NCBI GenBank assembly: GCA_947472795.1
Contig: CANJBL010000004.1
Span: 62,001 to 126,000 of the forward strand
Length of the DNA stretch: 64,000 nt
Reading direction: 5' to 3'
Source: Fidelibacterota bacterium
GTDB taxonomy: Bacteria > Pseudomonadota > Alphaproteobacteria > Rhodospirillales > Rhodospirillaceae
Every line of letters begins with the position of its first letter. Positions within the stretch are counted from its first letter, which is position 1. The notes beneath the pieces were generated by a model, which was given only the letters and a program-made list of their open reading frames with translations, was not told the DNA's origin and made no database searches. Made by a program: the position numbers and the translations under genes. This document shows, one piece after another, positions 7,194 through 16,726 of this stretch.

Positions 7194-9371
7194 TTAAAGG
7201 CGGCTGGGAACCAGCTTAGGCACGCGCTTTTTGGCGCGGTCCACGGCGCTGCCCTGGCCCGAGAGGCTGGGATTGGTCATGAAATATTCGTGGGCCGAGA
7301 ACGGATGATCGCCGGCGGATTCGCGGACATACTGACCGTCGGAGCGCAAATCCCAGCTTTGCAGATTGTCGTTGAGATTCACAACCATGATCTGATCGAG
7401 GATCTGCTGGTGCACGGTGGCGTTCTCCACGGGCACGAAGCTTTCCACGCGGGCATCGAGATTGCGCGGCATCCAGTCGGCGGAGGAAATGAAAATCTTG
7501 GCCTCGCGGCTGGGCATCTCGTGGCCATTGCCGAAGCAGACAATGCGCGAATGTTCGAGAAAGCGTCCGACGATGCTTTTTACGCGGATGTTCTCGGAAA
7601 GGCCCGGCACACCGGGACGCAAACCGCAGATGCCGCGCACCACAAGCTCGATCTTCACGCCGGCCTGGGAGGCGCGGTAGAGCGCGTCGATGATCTCGGG
7701 ATCGACGATGGAATTCATCTTGGCCCAAATGGTGCCGGGCTTGCCCTTCTGCACGAAAGCAATCTCATCGCTAATGAGTTTGAGAAGACGTTTGCGCAGG
7801 CCCAAGGGTGCAATGGAGAGTTTCTCCAGGGAGTCCGGTTGGGCGTAACCTGTCATGTAGTTGAAGACGCGCGTAGCATCGCGGCAAAGCACCGGGTCGG
7901 ACGTGAAGAACGACAGGTCGGTGTAAATCTTGGCGGTGACGGTGTGGTAGTTGCCGGTGCCGAAGTGCACATAGGAGCGGGTTTCGCTGCCTTCGCGGCG
8001 AACCACCAGAGAGATCTTGGCGTGCGTCTTCAGATTGACGAAGCCGAACACGACGCTGGCGCCGGCGCGTTCCAGATCGCGGGCCCAGCGGATGTTGGCT
8101 TCTTCATCGAAGCGCGCCTTCAACTCCACCATGGCGGTGACGGACTTGCCTGCTTCCGCCGCTTCCACCAGCGCTTTGACGATGGGGCTGTCCTTGCTGG
8201 TGCGGTAGAGCGTCTGCTTGATGGAGACGACGTTGGGATCGCGCGCGGCCTGACGCAGGAACTGCACCACCACGTCGAAGGACTCGTAGGGATGGTGGAC
8301 GACGATGTCTTTCTGGCGGATGGCGGCGAAGCAGTCACCGCCGAAGTCGCGGATGCGCTCGGGGAAGCGTGCGTTATAGGGCGGGAACAGAAGGTCGGGC
8401 CGCTCGTCGGTGATGAGCTGCTTCAAATCCGTCTGACCAATCATACCCGCGATGGTGAAGGCATCTTCGCGCGAGACTTCGAGTTCATCGCAGATCACCT
8501 TGACCTGGTCTTCGGGCATGTGCCCGGCAAGCGCCAAGCGGATGCAGGTGCCACGGCGGCGGCGCTTGAGCGCGCTTTCGAAACTGCCGACGAGATCTTC
8601 GGCTTCTTCGTCGACTTCCATTTCGGAATCGCGGATGACGCGGAAGTGGCCGGTCTGGAGAACCTTGAAGCCCGGGAAAAGCGCGCCCGCGAACATCAGC
8701 ACCAAATCCTCGACGAGGATGAAGCGGATGGCCGCACCCTTGAGGCGCACGAAGCGCTGCACTTGCGGCGGGATGGGCACGAGCGCACGCATGGCTTCGC
8801 CATCGGCAATGCGCACAAGTTGCAGCACCAAAGCGTGACCCAAGTTGGGAATGAACGGGAATGGGTGAGCTGGATCAACGGCAAGCGGGGTGAAGATCGG
8901 GAAGATGTGCTCCATGAAGCGCTCTTCCAGCGCCTGACGGTCTTCGTCGCTGAGATCCTGGGGGCCGACGACGTCGATGCCTTCTTTATGCAGCAGCGCC
9001 TTCAACTCAACCCAGGCATCGTCCTGCTGTTTGAAGAGTCCGCGCACGGCTTCGTTGATGAGATCCAACTGTTCCTGCGGCAGGAGACCGTCCGCGGAGG
9101 GCAGCGAGACGCCCGCGTTCACCTGACCTTTGAGGCCGGCGACGCGCACCATGTAGAATTCATCAAGGTTCGAAGCGGAGATGGAGAGGAAGCGCACACG
9201 CTCGAGCACTGGATGGCGCGGGTTGCGCGCCTCGTCCAACACACGCGTGTTGAAGGTCAGCCACGACAGCTCGCGGTTGATGAAACGCTCGCGCGGTGGA
9301 ATGGAGGTGACGTCGACAGCCGCGGTCGCGCGGGTCTGACGTACCTTGGGAGTGGGTTCGGACGGGGTCAT
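7194..9371 (-). CDS. ppk1: Polyphosphate kinase 1
   Basis: Makes polyphosphate reversibly from ATP; 725 residues, the usual PPK1 length. It has the N-terminal helical domain with [16 protein letters not shown], then the head domain, then two phospholipase-D-like catalytic domains. The catalytic site [11 protein letters not shown] contains His469, equivalent to the autophosphorylated His435 of E. coli. The second conserved segment is near the C-terminus ([20 protein letters not shown]). It is the first gene of the ppk-ppx unit. The sequence just upstream (9372-9515), shared with the divergent sixA-like gene, shows no clear PHO box. Confidence 0.96.
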   Translation of the reverse strand: MTPSEPTPKVRQTRATAAVDVTSIPPRERFINRELSWLTFNTRVLDEARNPRHPVLERVRFLSISASNLDEFYMVRVAGLKGQVNAGVSLPSADGLLPQEQLDLINEAVRGLFKQQDDAWVELKALLHKEGIDVVGPQDLSDEDRQALEERFMEHIFPIFTPLAVDPAHPFPFIPNLGHALVLQLVRIADGEAMRALVPIPPQVQRFVRLKGAAIRFILVEDLVLMFAGALFPGFKVLQTGHFRVIRDSEMEVDEEAEDLVGSFESALKRRRRGTCIRLALAGHMPEDQVKVICDELEVSREDAFTIAGMIGQTDLKQLITDERPDLLFPPYNARFPERIRDFGGDCFAAIRQKDIVVHHPYESFDVVVQFLRQAARDPNVVSIKQTLYRTSKDSPIVKALVEAAEAGKSVTAMVELKARFDEEANIRWARDLERAGASVVFGFVNLKTHAKISLVVRREGSETRSYVHFGTGNYHTVTAKIYTDLSFFTSDPVLCRDATRVFNYMTGYAQPDSLEKLSIAPLGLRKRLLKLISDEIAFVQKGKPGTIWAKMNSIVDPEIIDALYRASQAGVKIELVVRGICGLRPGVPGLSENIRVKSIVGRFLEHSRIVCFGNGHEMPSREAKIFISSADWMPRNLDARVESFVPVENATVHQQILDQIMVVNLNDNLQSWDLRSDGQYVRESAGDHPFSAHEYFMTNPSLSGQGSAVDRAKKRVPKLVPSRL

Positions 9372-9515
9372 TCTAGTTCTCCAGTCTCAGTATCCCGATA
9401 TCACGCCCCGCTCCGCCGAAAAGCAACGGGCAAAGGCGAAATTCACTAAATTGCAATGAATTCCGCGCGTTACGGGGTATGATAGCACATAGCCTTCAAG
9501 GGAGACTCTGCTTCG

Positions 9516-10043
9516 GTGAAGACACTCTATCTTTTGCGTCATGCCAAAGCGGCAGAGGGCGAATTGCGCGGCAGCGACGTCTTACGGCCCTTGGCCAAGC
9601 GCGGGATCAAGGCGTCAGCCGATATGGCCGCTTATCTGCGAGAGAGCGGCGTGAAGGTGGACCAGGTCTTCTGCTCCACGGCCATGCGCACGCGCGAAAC
9701 TTATGACCTTGTAGCGCCCGGCTTGAACGGCGCGCCGGTGGCCTATCGCGAAAGGCTCTATCTGATCGGCATGAGTGATCTGTTGGACTTCATCCAGACC
9801 CTGCCCGATACCTCGGACTCCGTCATGTTGATTGGTCACAACCCGGCCTTCCACACCACGGCAGTGGCGTTGACCAAAGCGGCAGAACGCGGACAAGCCA
9901 ACGCCTTCTTGTCACTGAAAGAGAAGTTCCCCACTTGCGCGCTGTGTGCGATCGCCTTTGACATTGAACACTGGGCGCACGTGAAACGCGACAGCGGCGT
10001 GCTGGTGAACTTCGTGGTGCCGCGCGATCTCGACGGCGAATAG
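9516..10043 (+). CDS. SixA-like histidine phosphatase (phosphoglycerate-mutase superfamily)
   Basis: A 175-residue cytosolic protein of the histidine phosphatase superfamily. The catalytic motif at residues 6-10 reads LRHAK (RHG-type, with Ala in the third place, as in SixA). The second catalytic His is in VMLIGHNPAFH. SixA members remove phosphate from His residues of phosphorelay or PTS proteins; the substrate here is unknown. The start is a GTG at 9516; a GGAG sits 12 bases before it, a rather long spacing. Its position beside ppk may mean phosphate-related work, but that is only context. Confidence 0.85.
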   Translation: MKTLYLLRHAKAAEGELRGSDVLRPLAKRGIKASADMAAYLRESGVKVDQVFCSTAMRTRETYDLVAPGLNGAPVAYRERLYLIGMSDLLDFIQTLPDTSDSVMLIGHNPAFHTTAVALTKAAERGQANAFLSLKEKFPTCALCAIAFDIEHWAHVKRDSGVLVNFVVPRDLDGE

Positions 10044-10100
10044 CTTCACAAATCCTTCAAGAGTTCGCGCGCGCGGTGCGGCCGGTTTGCACTGCGGCAT

Positions 10101-10144
10101 CTTCATTGAAGCGTCATCGGAGAGTCACTGAAGAGTCGATGAGA
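10101..10144 (+). promoter_or_regulatory. Four 11-bp direct repeats, PHO-box-like, upstream of the TonB receptor
   Basis: The units are CTTCATTGAAG, CGTCATCGGAG, AGTCACTGAAG and AGTCGATGAGA. The core TCA/GTCA recurs at 10102, 10113, 10124 and 10135, exactly 11 bases apart. PhoB binds tandem 11-bp units made of a 7-bp CTGTCAT-like repeat plus a 4-bp spacer, so spacing and core fit, although the leading CT/TG is poorly conserved. The array lies 41 bases before the receptor start codon (10185), where an activator site would sit. Confidence 0.45.
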
Positions 10145-10184
10145 ATAGAGAAACTCCCCCACCGTTTCACGAGGGGATACATAC

Positions 10185-12458
10185 ATGACTTTTTTCTCTG
10201 CGCTTCGACGTTCCACACCTGCTTTCCTTTTCCTCACCACGTCCTTGTCTTCCGGCTTCGCGCTGGCTGCCGAGACGCAAACTCAGTTCGCCGCCGCCGA
10301 GCCTGAAGACGGTCTCGCGGAGATTGTTGTCACGGCGCAGAAGATGGAAACAAACCTTCAGAAGACACCCATCTCGATTTCGGTTTTGGGAGCTGACGCG
10401 CTGCAGAACTTTGGCGTGCACAGCCTCGAAGATCTGGGCAACGGCGCCATACCTTCGTTGCGCATAGCACCCTTTGCCACACGCAATTCGGCACTGACGG
10501 TCGGCATTCGCGGCATCGTGCCGGGTGACGCCAACCAACCCGCCCGCGACCCGGGCGTGGGTGTCTATATTGACGGCGTTTACCTCGGCCGCCCACAAGG
10601 GTTAGGTGCGGCGCTCTATGACGTCGAACGGATCGAAGTTCTGAAAGGTCCACAAGGAACGCTGTTCGGGCGCAACTCCACGGGCGGTGCGATCAGCATC
10701 GTCACGCGCAAACCTTCAGGCGAGCTGCGTCTCAAGCAGCAAGTCGGCATGGGCAATTACGGCAGTTATATCGCCCAAACCCACCTTGATCTGCCGACGT
10801 TCGCGAATATCAGCCTCAAGCTGGACGGCATTCTGACGCGCCGTGAAGGTACCGTGAAAAACCCCATGGCGGATCAAACCGACTTCAACAGTTACGACCG
10901 GCGTGGCCTTCACGGTGCGGCGCTGTGGGACGGAGGCGGCGATTTCAGCGCGCTGCTGCATGTGGATTCTTCATATGATGGCAGCACGCCCTATTACATT
11001 CAGCTGTTGGAGAAAAACCCCGCCGCGGCCGCTCTGGCGCCCGCCGTGCAGGTTCAGGCCAACCGTGCCGGCACTGCCGACATCGGCCTGCCGCAGCAGG
11101 AAAGCGTCGGCCAGACACATGGCACGTCACTGGATTTGAACTGGAAGGCCAGCGATGAAATTAGCGCGCGCTCCATCTCCTCCTTCCGCAAGCTGAGCCA
11201 GACGCAGTTCGACAACGGCTTCGGCGCCCATTCCGGGCCCTTTGCCGCCAACGCAAAATTCGCCCGCTACAGCTTGGCCTCGCTGCGCCAGAAGCAGTAC
11301 AGCCAGGAAGTTCAGGTACTGGGCAATTTGCCGCAGATCAATTTCGTCGCGGGCGTTTACTATTTTCACGAAAGCGCCGACGACGACGCCTGGACGCCGA
11401 ACAGCATGCAATGGGATGCGACAGGCGCGGCACCATTCCGCCTGCCGTCACTGCAAGCCGGCGCGCAAGTGCCCTTCCCCGACCGTGGCGACAACGCCGT
11501 CGCCGAGAGCTACGCCGCCTTCGGCCAGGCCACCTGGACCCCACCAGTCCTGGATGATGCGCTGCATCTGACCGTGGGCGTGCGGGGTACGCACGACAAC
11601 AAACACGGCACACTCTCGAAGGTGAACGGTGTTGCCACAAATTACGCTTTCACGTTCAAGGGCACGCGCGCCGACCCGACGGTGGTGGCTGCTTACGACA
11701 TTACCGAGGACATCAACGTCTATGGCAAATGGGGCACGGCATACCGTGCGGGTGGCGCCAATTCGCGTTCAATCAGCTACCGGGCGTTTGGTCCGGAAAC
11801 GGTGTCGGCCTTTGAAGCGGGGCTCAAGAGCCAGTTCCTTGATAATCGGGCGCGCTTCAACTTCGCGGCCTACACCACCGAATACAAAAACATTCAGATC
11901 GACTTTAACGCCGTCAATCTTTTGGCCAGCAACCGCGGCACGCTGGAGACGGTCAACGCCCCGGGCAAAGGGCGGATCAAAGGCATCGAAGCCGATGCTT
12001 CCGTACTGGTCCTTCCGGGCCTGACACTGTCGGCCAGCTATGCCTATACATCCACGCGCGTGCCGCAAGCAGCGAACCCCTTCAACAACAACGCGCTGCA
12101 GAATGTTTTCATCGTCTACACGCCGGAGAATGCCTTCTCGGGATCGGCGGACTATGAGCTGCTGTTAGACGCTTTGACTGTTCGCGCGCATCTGGATTTC
12201 GGGGCCTCGGACGGATACCGCGTCACCGCGGGCGATCCGGCCATGACCCAGAGCTCGTTCGTGGTGAATGGACGCTTGGCTGCGACCGAGATCGATGTCG
12301 GCCGGGGCGCAACCCTCGAGGTTGGCCTGTGGTCGCACAATCTGCTCAACGAACAGCACACGTTCTACTACGCTCGCGGCGCGTTCGCGGCGATTGGTGC
12401 TTACGGCATTTACAACGAACCACGCACCTTTGGCGTCGATGCCATGCTGCGCTTCTAA
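10185..12458 (+). CDS. TonB-dependent outer-membrane receptor
   Basis: A 757-residue outer-membrane receptor with a signal peptide (about 1-28, ending GFALAAE). A TonB box, EIVVTAQK, is followed by a plug domain of about 120 residues (TPISISVLGADALQNFG, then GTLFGRNSTGGAISIVTRKP at its end). A 22-strand barrel makes up the rest, and the last residue is the Phe required by the BAM machinery (DAMLRF). A GAGGGG stands eight bases before the ATG. The substrate cannot be read from sequence. The protein phosphatase gene 16 bases downstream is probably in the same operon. Upstream lie the 11-bp repeats that suggest phosphate control. Confidence 0.93.
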   Translation: MTFFSALRRSTPAFLFLTTSLSSGFALAAETQTQFAAAEPEDGLAEIVVTAQKMETNLQKTPISISVLGADALQNFGVHSLEDLGNGAIPSLRIAPFATRNSALTVGIRGIVPGDANQPARDPGVGVYIDGVYLGRPQGLGAALYDVERIEVLKGPQGTLFGRNSTGGAISIVTRKPSGELRLKQQVGMGNYGSYIAQTHLDLPTFANISLKLDGILTRREGTVKNPMADQTDFNSYDRRGLHGAALWDGGGDFSALLHVDSSYDGSTPYYIQLLEKNPAAAALAPAVQVQANRAGTADIGLPQQESVGQTHGTSLDLNWKASDEISARSISSFRKLSQTQFDNGFGAHSGPFAANAKFARYSLASLRQKQYSQEVQVLGNLPQINFVAGVYYFHESADDDAWTPNSMQWDATGAAPFRLPSLQAGAQVPFPDRGDNAVAESYAAFGQATWTPPVLDDALHLTVGVRGTHDNKHGTLSKVNGVATNYAFTFKGTRADPTVVAAYDITEDINVYGKWGTAYRAGGANSRSISYRAFGPETVSAFEAGLKSQFLDNRARFNFAAYTTEYKNIQIDFNAVNLLASNRGTLETVNAPGKGRIKGIEADASVLVLPGLTLSASYAYTSTRVPQAANPFNNNALQNVFIVYTPENAFSGSADYELLLDALTVRAHLDFGASDGYRVTAGDPAMTQSSFVVNGRLAATEIDVGRGATLEVGLWSHNLLNEQHTFYYARGAFAAIGAYGIYNEPRTFGVDAMLRF

Positions 12459-12474
12459 AACAAGGAAACCAGAT

Positions 12475-13548
12475 ATGACAAACTTCACACTGTTCAAGCG
12501 CCTTCTGTTGGCAACCACGGCGGGGCTGCTTCTTGCATCGCCCGCGTCTGCCGAGGTCATGGGGGCCAAAGTCGAACGCACCGGCGATACCAAGATCATG
12601 GTAAGCTGGAGCAGCAAGACTCCTGTCGATGTTTATGTGGCCGACGTCGCTGACGCCGGCGTCGCGGGCGCCAAGCTTGCATCGGGTGAGAACAAAGCCG
12701 GAAAGTTCGAAATCAACACGGGTGCAACCGCGCGCCCTTATTTCTATCTGAAAGACAGCAAGGACGGCACAGTCGTCGAAATCGCCGAACGTGCTCTGCC
12801 GCTCGACCAAGGATCGAACTTCCGTGATGTCGGCGGATATCCCGCCGCCGGCGGCAAGCATGTGCGCTGGGGTGCCGTGTTTCGTTCCGGCGGAACGCCG
12901 ATGCTGTCGGAGGCCGACCTCGCACGCATTCAAATGCTTAAGCTGACAGATATGGTCGATCTGCGTTCGAGCGAAGAGCGCACCGTCGCGCCAACCCGCA
13001 TCGAGAATGTGCGCTACACCGCCATCGGTTATTCGCTGACCAAGATGATGGCACAGCAAGGCCCTATCGATCCCACCAAACTCGGCGGCGTCTACAGCAC
13101 GTTCCCCGACTTCTTGATTCCGCAGATGCGTATCCTGTTCCAGAAGCTGCTCGAGGATGGAACCACGGTGGTTTACAACTGCTCGGCGGGCCAGGACCGC
13201 ACCGGCTTTGCCACCGCGCTGTTACTCTACAGCCTGGGTGTGCCGCGCGATCTGATCTATGCCGACTACCAACTCTCGACCGTTTATCGCCGTCCGCAAT
13301 TCGAGGTGCCGAAGATCGAACCAGCGGTGGCCGAGCGTTCCGAGGGCCTGAAGACCTTCGCGAGCATGATGAATAATCCCGCCATCTCCAAACCGAGGCC
13401 GCTTGTCGATGAGCAGCAACGGCCGTTCATCGCCGGCGCCTTTGCAGCCATCGAAGCCAAATGGGGCTCAGTGGACAACTATCTCGCGAAGGAAATCGGT
13501 GTCGGCCCAGCGGACGTCGTAAAGTTGCGGGCGAAGTACTTGGAATAG
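12475..13548 (+). CDS. Secreted tyrosine-specific protein phosphatase (Y_phosphatase3 type)
   Basis: A 357-residue periplasmic protein with signal peptide (1-23, ending ASPASAE), an N-terminal beta domain of about 90 residues, then a PTP-like domain. The family signature DQGSNFRDVGGY opens the catalytic domain. The P-loop is CSAGQDRTG with nucleophile Cys236 and Arg242 (CX5R). The residue before Cys is Asn, where most members have His, which may change Cys reactivity. The ATG at 12475 follows AAGGAA and gives a clean signal peptide; the open frame to 12268 lies inside the receptor gene. Pairing with a TonB receptor suggests that it releases phosphate from an imported or periplasmic substrate; this is inference. 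Confidence 0.88.
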   Translation: MTNFTLFKRLLLATTAGLLLASPASAEVMGAKVERTGDTKIMVSWSSKTPVDVYVADVADAGVAGAKLASGENKAGKFEINTGATARPYFYLKDSKDGTVVEIAERALPLDQGSNFRDVGGYPAAGGKHVRWGAVFRSGGTPMLSEADLARIQMLKLTDMVDLRSSEERTVAPTRIENVRYTAIGYSLTKMMAQQGPIDPTKLGGVYSTFPDFLIPQMRILFQKLLEDGTTVVYNCSAGQDRTGFATALLLYSLGVPRDLIYADYQLSTVYRRPQFEVPKIEPAVAERSEGLKTFASMMNNPAISKPRPLVDEQQRPFIAGAFAAIEAKWGSVDNYLAKEIGVGPADVVKLRAKYLE

Positions 13549-13564
13549 AAAGTACCTGGAATAG
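13534..13564 (+). repeat. 16-bp tandem duplication over the stop codon of the phosphatase gene
   Basis: AAGTACTTGGAATAG (including the TAG stop) is followed after one base by AAGTACCTGGAATAG; 14 of 15 bases match. The second TAG is out of frame with the gene. Four other genes in the window have the same arrangement. Confidence 0.85.
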
Positions 13565-14245
13565 CTAGCGCTCACCCATCTCGCGGTCGAGCATCTCTTT
13601 CACCAGCGGAATGGTGACCGCGCGCTGGCCCGCAAGCGCGGCGTTATCGGCAAGATCGACGATGCGCCGCGCGGCGGCAAAGCTGCGGTCCATGCGGCGC
13701 AGTAGATAGGCCACCACATCGGGCGTCACATGAATCTGGCGGTCGGCGAAAAGCTTGACCAGCACGGCTTCCATCATGGTGTCGTCGGGCGGTGCGATAC
13801 GCACCATGGGCACGGCGGAGAGCCGCGACTTGAGATCGGCAAGACTCACGGGCCAGCGCGCAGGTGCCTCGCGCGTGGTGAGCAGAAGGTGGCCGCGCTT
13901 TTCTACAAGAGCATTGAAGAGATGCAGGAGCGCCCGCGGCTCCAGCACCTTCTCACCGTCTTCCACAACAAGCGCGCTGTGATGCTCGACGAGGCCGGCG
14001 ATGGTATCCGGTGTAATCTCCGTAGGCTGTAGGACGCGGGCACCCGTACGCAGCGCAAAGACCTGTGAGAGATGGCTCTTGCCGCATCCGGCCGGGCCGA
14101 CAATGGCGAGAACCTGTCCGGACCAGTTGGGCCAGCGGTCGATCCATTCCACGGCTTCGCGGTTGCCATCCGCGACAAGGAAGTCATCACGCCCAAAGGC
14201 GGGGCGGTGGCCCAGGTTAAGGGCCAACTGCTTGTCTTGGGTCAT
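13565..14245 (-). CDS. hdaA: DnaA-related regulatory ATPase HdaA (Hda homologue)
   Basis: A 226-residue AAA+ protein that works with the sliding clamp to stimulate ATP hydrolysis by DnaA and so limit re-initiation. The N-terminus carries QLALNL (residues 6-11), a typical clamp-binding motif. Walker A is GPAGCGKSHL, Walker B LVVEDGEK (Asp-Gly in place of Asp-Glu, as in several Hda proteins), and the C-terminal lid has the RMDRSFAAARRIVD sensor-2 region. It is cotranscribed with the DUF2066 gene 16 bases upstream, a common alphaproteobacterial order. Its 3' end converges on the phosphatase gene. Confidence 0.92.
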   Translation of the reverse strand: MTQDKQLALNLGHRPAFGRDDFLVADGNREAVEWIDRWPNWSGQVLAIVGPAGCGKSHLSQVFALRTGARVLQPTEITPDTIAGLVEHHSALVVEDGEKVLEPRALLHLFNALVEKRGHLLLTTREAPARWPVSLADLKSRLSAVPMVRIAPPDDTMMEAVLVKLFADRQIHVTPDVVAYLLRRMDRSFAAARRIVDLADNAALAGQRAVTIPLVKEMLDREMGER

Positions 14246-14261
14246 TAGAAGACGTGCGGCA

Positions 14262-15518
14262 TCAGGGCCTGGCAGGCGGCGTTTCGGATGCCGCTGCCGG
14301 GGGCGCCGCTGCAGCGGGGGTCTGTGCCGAACCGGGGCGACCCAGCACGCGCGCGGACGACGCCGTGCCGCGCGCCGTGATAATCCACACGCCGTTCTGC
14401 TGCTCCAGCGCGAGATCGTGCTGCGACATGGCCAGTTCCAACTGCCGCTGGGCGCCGGCGTAATGCAGCGTCACTTGCGTACGGTCGCGGGTAATGGCCT
14501 GAAGTTCGAGGCGGCTGATGAGCGGCACCTCGTCCAACCGCTTTTTCACCAGGAGCCATTCCTTGAGATCGGTGACCGGCACAAGCGCGGTGATCTGCGT
14601 GGTGCCGCCGAAGGAGACACGGTTACGGCGCTTCCAGCTATCCTGCACGGCGACGGCGGAGGCGCGTGCGCCCGCACCAAAGACATCGCCGCGGCTCTGG
14701 CCCGCCTCGGGCGATTCCGTGAGCGCCAGCGTTTCCGAGGGCAGATCGCTGCGCAACTCCTCAATCGCAATTTGCATGCTCTCACCTACCCCGGTGGCCA
14801 TGGCGAGGATGGTGCCGCCGGCGCCGTAGCGCGTGGCCAATGCATTGAGGGCGACAAGATCTTTACCCGCTGCCTGCTCGCCGCTGACACCGGCGAAGGA
14901 TTCTTTATCCAGCGTCGGCACGATCAGCGGTACGAGGCCGATATCCTGCGGCAGATTGGCCCAGGCCTCGCGCCAGATATTAGCGCCTTCCCAGAGAACC
15001 CATTTGCCGTCGGCGCTGTCGCGCATGACCGGCACCACGACCAACGGCTTGCTGACGATCTCGGTGAAAGGAATATTGGCGCCACGCAGCAAACGGCGGA
15101 CGGCGACGGGATCGAAGCGTACCGTCAGGCTGGCGATATAGCGCACGGCAGAACTGCGTTCATTAGCGATGGAGAAGTCGCGCACCATGTCGATGATCTG
15201 AGCGGCGCTGGACTGCGGCACGCGGTCCATGTCCTCGCGCGCCACAACGCGCTCGATGATCTTGCGGAAAGCAGCGACGCGGCCCTGGGTCAGAGCACGC
15301 TCGCGAGCGTCGGTGACACCGCCGGCGGTAACGTCCACCGGGATGGCGTCGGCCACGAACAGCTTGTCGGCGGTAACAGGGGATGCGGCGGCGACGGGCG
15401 CGGTTTGCGCCTGGGCGGGGGTAAAAGGCAGCACCGCAGCCATCAAGCCCAACACCGCAACCATTGCAAAGCGGCGTCGATCCAGTATGTTCGCCCTCAT
15501 AAATGCCTCAACGTTCAC
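14262..15518 (-). CDS. DUF2066 domain-containing exported protein
   Basis: A 418-residue protein of unknown function that in alphaproteobacteria usually precedes hdaA. A signal peptide with a long n-region ends in TPAQAQT (around residue 38). The DUF2066 core begins near ARERALTQGRVAAFRKIIERV. The rest is alpha/beta with no catalytic motif I recognise; a Pro/Ala-rich tail closes the protein. The start is a GTG at 15518: AAGGAAG stands seven bases before it, while the internal ATG at 15500 has a weaker site. It is divergent from purM across 68 bases. Confidence 0.85.
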   Translation of the reverse strand: MNVEAFMRANILDRRRFAMVAVLGLMAAVLPFTPAQAQTAPVAAASPVTADKLFVADAIPVDVTAGGVTDARERALTQGRVAAFRKIIERVVAREDMDRVPQSSAAQIIDMVRDFSIANERSSAVRYIASLTVRFDPVAVRRLLRGANIPFTEIVSKPLVVVPVMRDSADGKWVLWEGANIWREAWANLPQDIGLVPLIVPTLDKESFAGVSGEQAAGKDLVALNALATRYGAGGTILAMATGVGESMQIAIEELRSDLPSETLALTESPEAGQSRGDVFGAGARASAVAVQDSWKRRNRVSFGGTTQITALVPVTDLKEWLLVKKRLDEVPLISRLELQAITRDRTQVTLHYAGAQRQLELAMSQHDLALEQQNGVWIITARGTASSARVLGRPGSAQTPAAAAPPAAASETPPARP

Positions 15519-15586
15519 GTGGCAACTTCCTTTAAATCCGTACCTTTACCGTGCGGGTAATTTATCCACAGTCCGACCCCGCGACC

Positions 15587-16711
15587 ATGACCCAAAAGAC
15601 CTCACAGGCCAACGGTTTAGCTTACAAAGACGCCGGGGTCGACTATTCCAAGATCGATCCTTTGAAAATCAGCGCCCAGCAGGCGGCCCGCGAAACCGCA
15701 GGCAATCTCGCGGGGCTTGGGTACCGTGAAATCGCAGCATCACGCGGGGAGTCGGCCTATGTGGTCGATATGGGCGACGTTCTGCTGGCGTCCATCACCG
15801 AATGCCTGGGGACCAAGGTGCTGATCGCCGACGCCATGCGGGCGGTGACCGGCAAGACTTATTTCGACAATCTGGCCCAGGACACCCTGGCCATGGCCAT
15901 CAACGACATCATCACCGTCGGCGCGACGCCGATGTCCGTGCAGGCCTATTGGGCGGCGGGCAGCAGCGCCTGGTTCGACGACAAGGAACGCGCGCGCGAT
16001 CTGGTGCAAGGCTGGAAAGCCGCCTGTGATCGTTGTGGTGTCACCTGGGGCGGTGGCGAGACACCAAGCCTGGGTGGTGTGGTGGAAGCAAATACCATCG
16101 ACCTCGCGGCCTCGTGCATTGGCGTTATCAAGCCGCGCGAACGGCTGACCTTGCAGGACAAGCTGGCGGCCGGAGACAATATTGTGTTGCTGGCTGCCAG
16201 CGGCATCCATGCCAACGGCGTGTCGCTGGCGCGCAAACTGGCGACGCAGATCGAAGGCGGTTATAGCGCGAAGCTTAGCGATGGCCGCTTGTACGGCGAT
16301 GCGCTGTTGGATGCGACCGTGTTGTATTCTCCCGCCACGGAGGCGCTGTTCGCCGCCGGCATCATCCCCCACTACATCGCCAACATCACCGGCCACGGCT
16401 GGCGCAAGATCATGCGCCACGCGGCAGAGCTGACGTATCGCTTCCACACCGTGCCGCCGGTGCCGCCGGTGCTGGCCTTCATTCAGCAGAACGTCGGCAT
16501 GAGCGACACCGATGCCTATGGCACGTTCAACATGGGCGCTGGGTTCGCGCTGTATGTGGACGCCAAGGACGCAGACAAGACCGTCGCCGTCGCAAAGGCA
16601 GCTGGCTTTGAAGCCTGGAATGCGGGCGTGGTCGAAGCGGGTGCGAAGAGCGTTGTGATCGAACCGCTGGATGTGATCTTTACCGCCGATGACATGCATC
16701 TTAGGGCCTGA
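15587..16711 (+). CDS. purM: Phosphoribosylformylglycinamidine cyclo-ligase (AIR synthetase)
   Basis: Fifth step of purine synthesis: ATP-dependent ring closure of FGAM to AIR. The protein has 374 residues in the usual two-domain PurM/SelD fold. Visible signatures are YKDAGVDYSKID at the N-terminus, a DNLAQDTLAMAINDI segment, the GGGETPSL loop and GIHANGVSLAR. The ATG at 15587 starts MTQKTSQANGL; an in-frame GTG at 15551 is possible but atypical. purN is normally the next gene in an operon, but here an EamA transporter follows and purN is on the other strand. Confidence 0.95.
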   Translation: MTQKTSQANGLAYKDAGVDYSKIDPLKISAQQAARETAGNLAGLGYREIAASRGESAYVVDMGDVLLASITECLGTKVLIADAMRAVTGKTYFDNLAQDTLAMAINDIITVGATPMSVQAYWAAGSSAWFDDKERARDLVQGWKAACDRCGVTWGGGETPSLGGVVEANTIDLAASCIGVIKPRERLTLQDKLAAGDNIVLLAASGIHANGVSLARKLATQIEGGYSAKLSDGRLYGDALLDATVLYSPATEALFAAGIIPHYIANITGHGWRKIMRHAAELTYRFHTVPPVPPVLAFIQQNVGMSDTDAYGTFNMGAGFALYVDAKDADKTVAVAKAAGFEAWNAGVVEAGAKSVVIEPLDVIFTADDMHLRA

Positions 16712-16726
16712 ACAGTTCCCCTCCAT

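Noticed and set aside
7173-9449. Very long open frame (758 codons) on the plus strand, antisense to ppk1
   Set aside because: It mirrors the codons of ppk1 and is His/Asp/Glu-rich as expected for the complement of a GC-rich gene. It has no motif, and the gene on the other strand is unambiguous.
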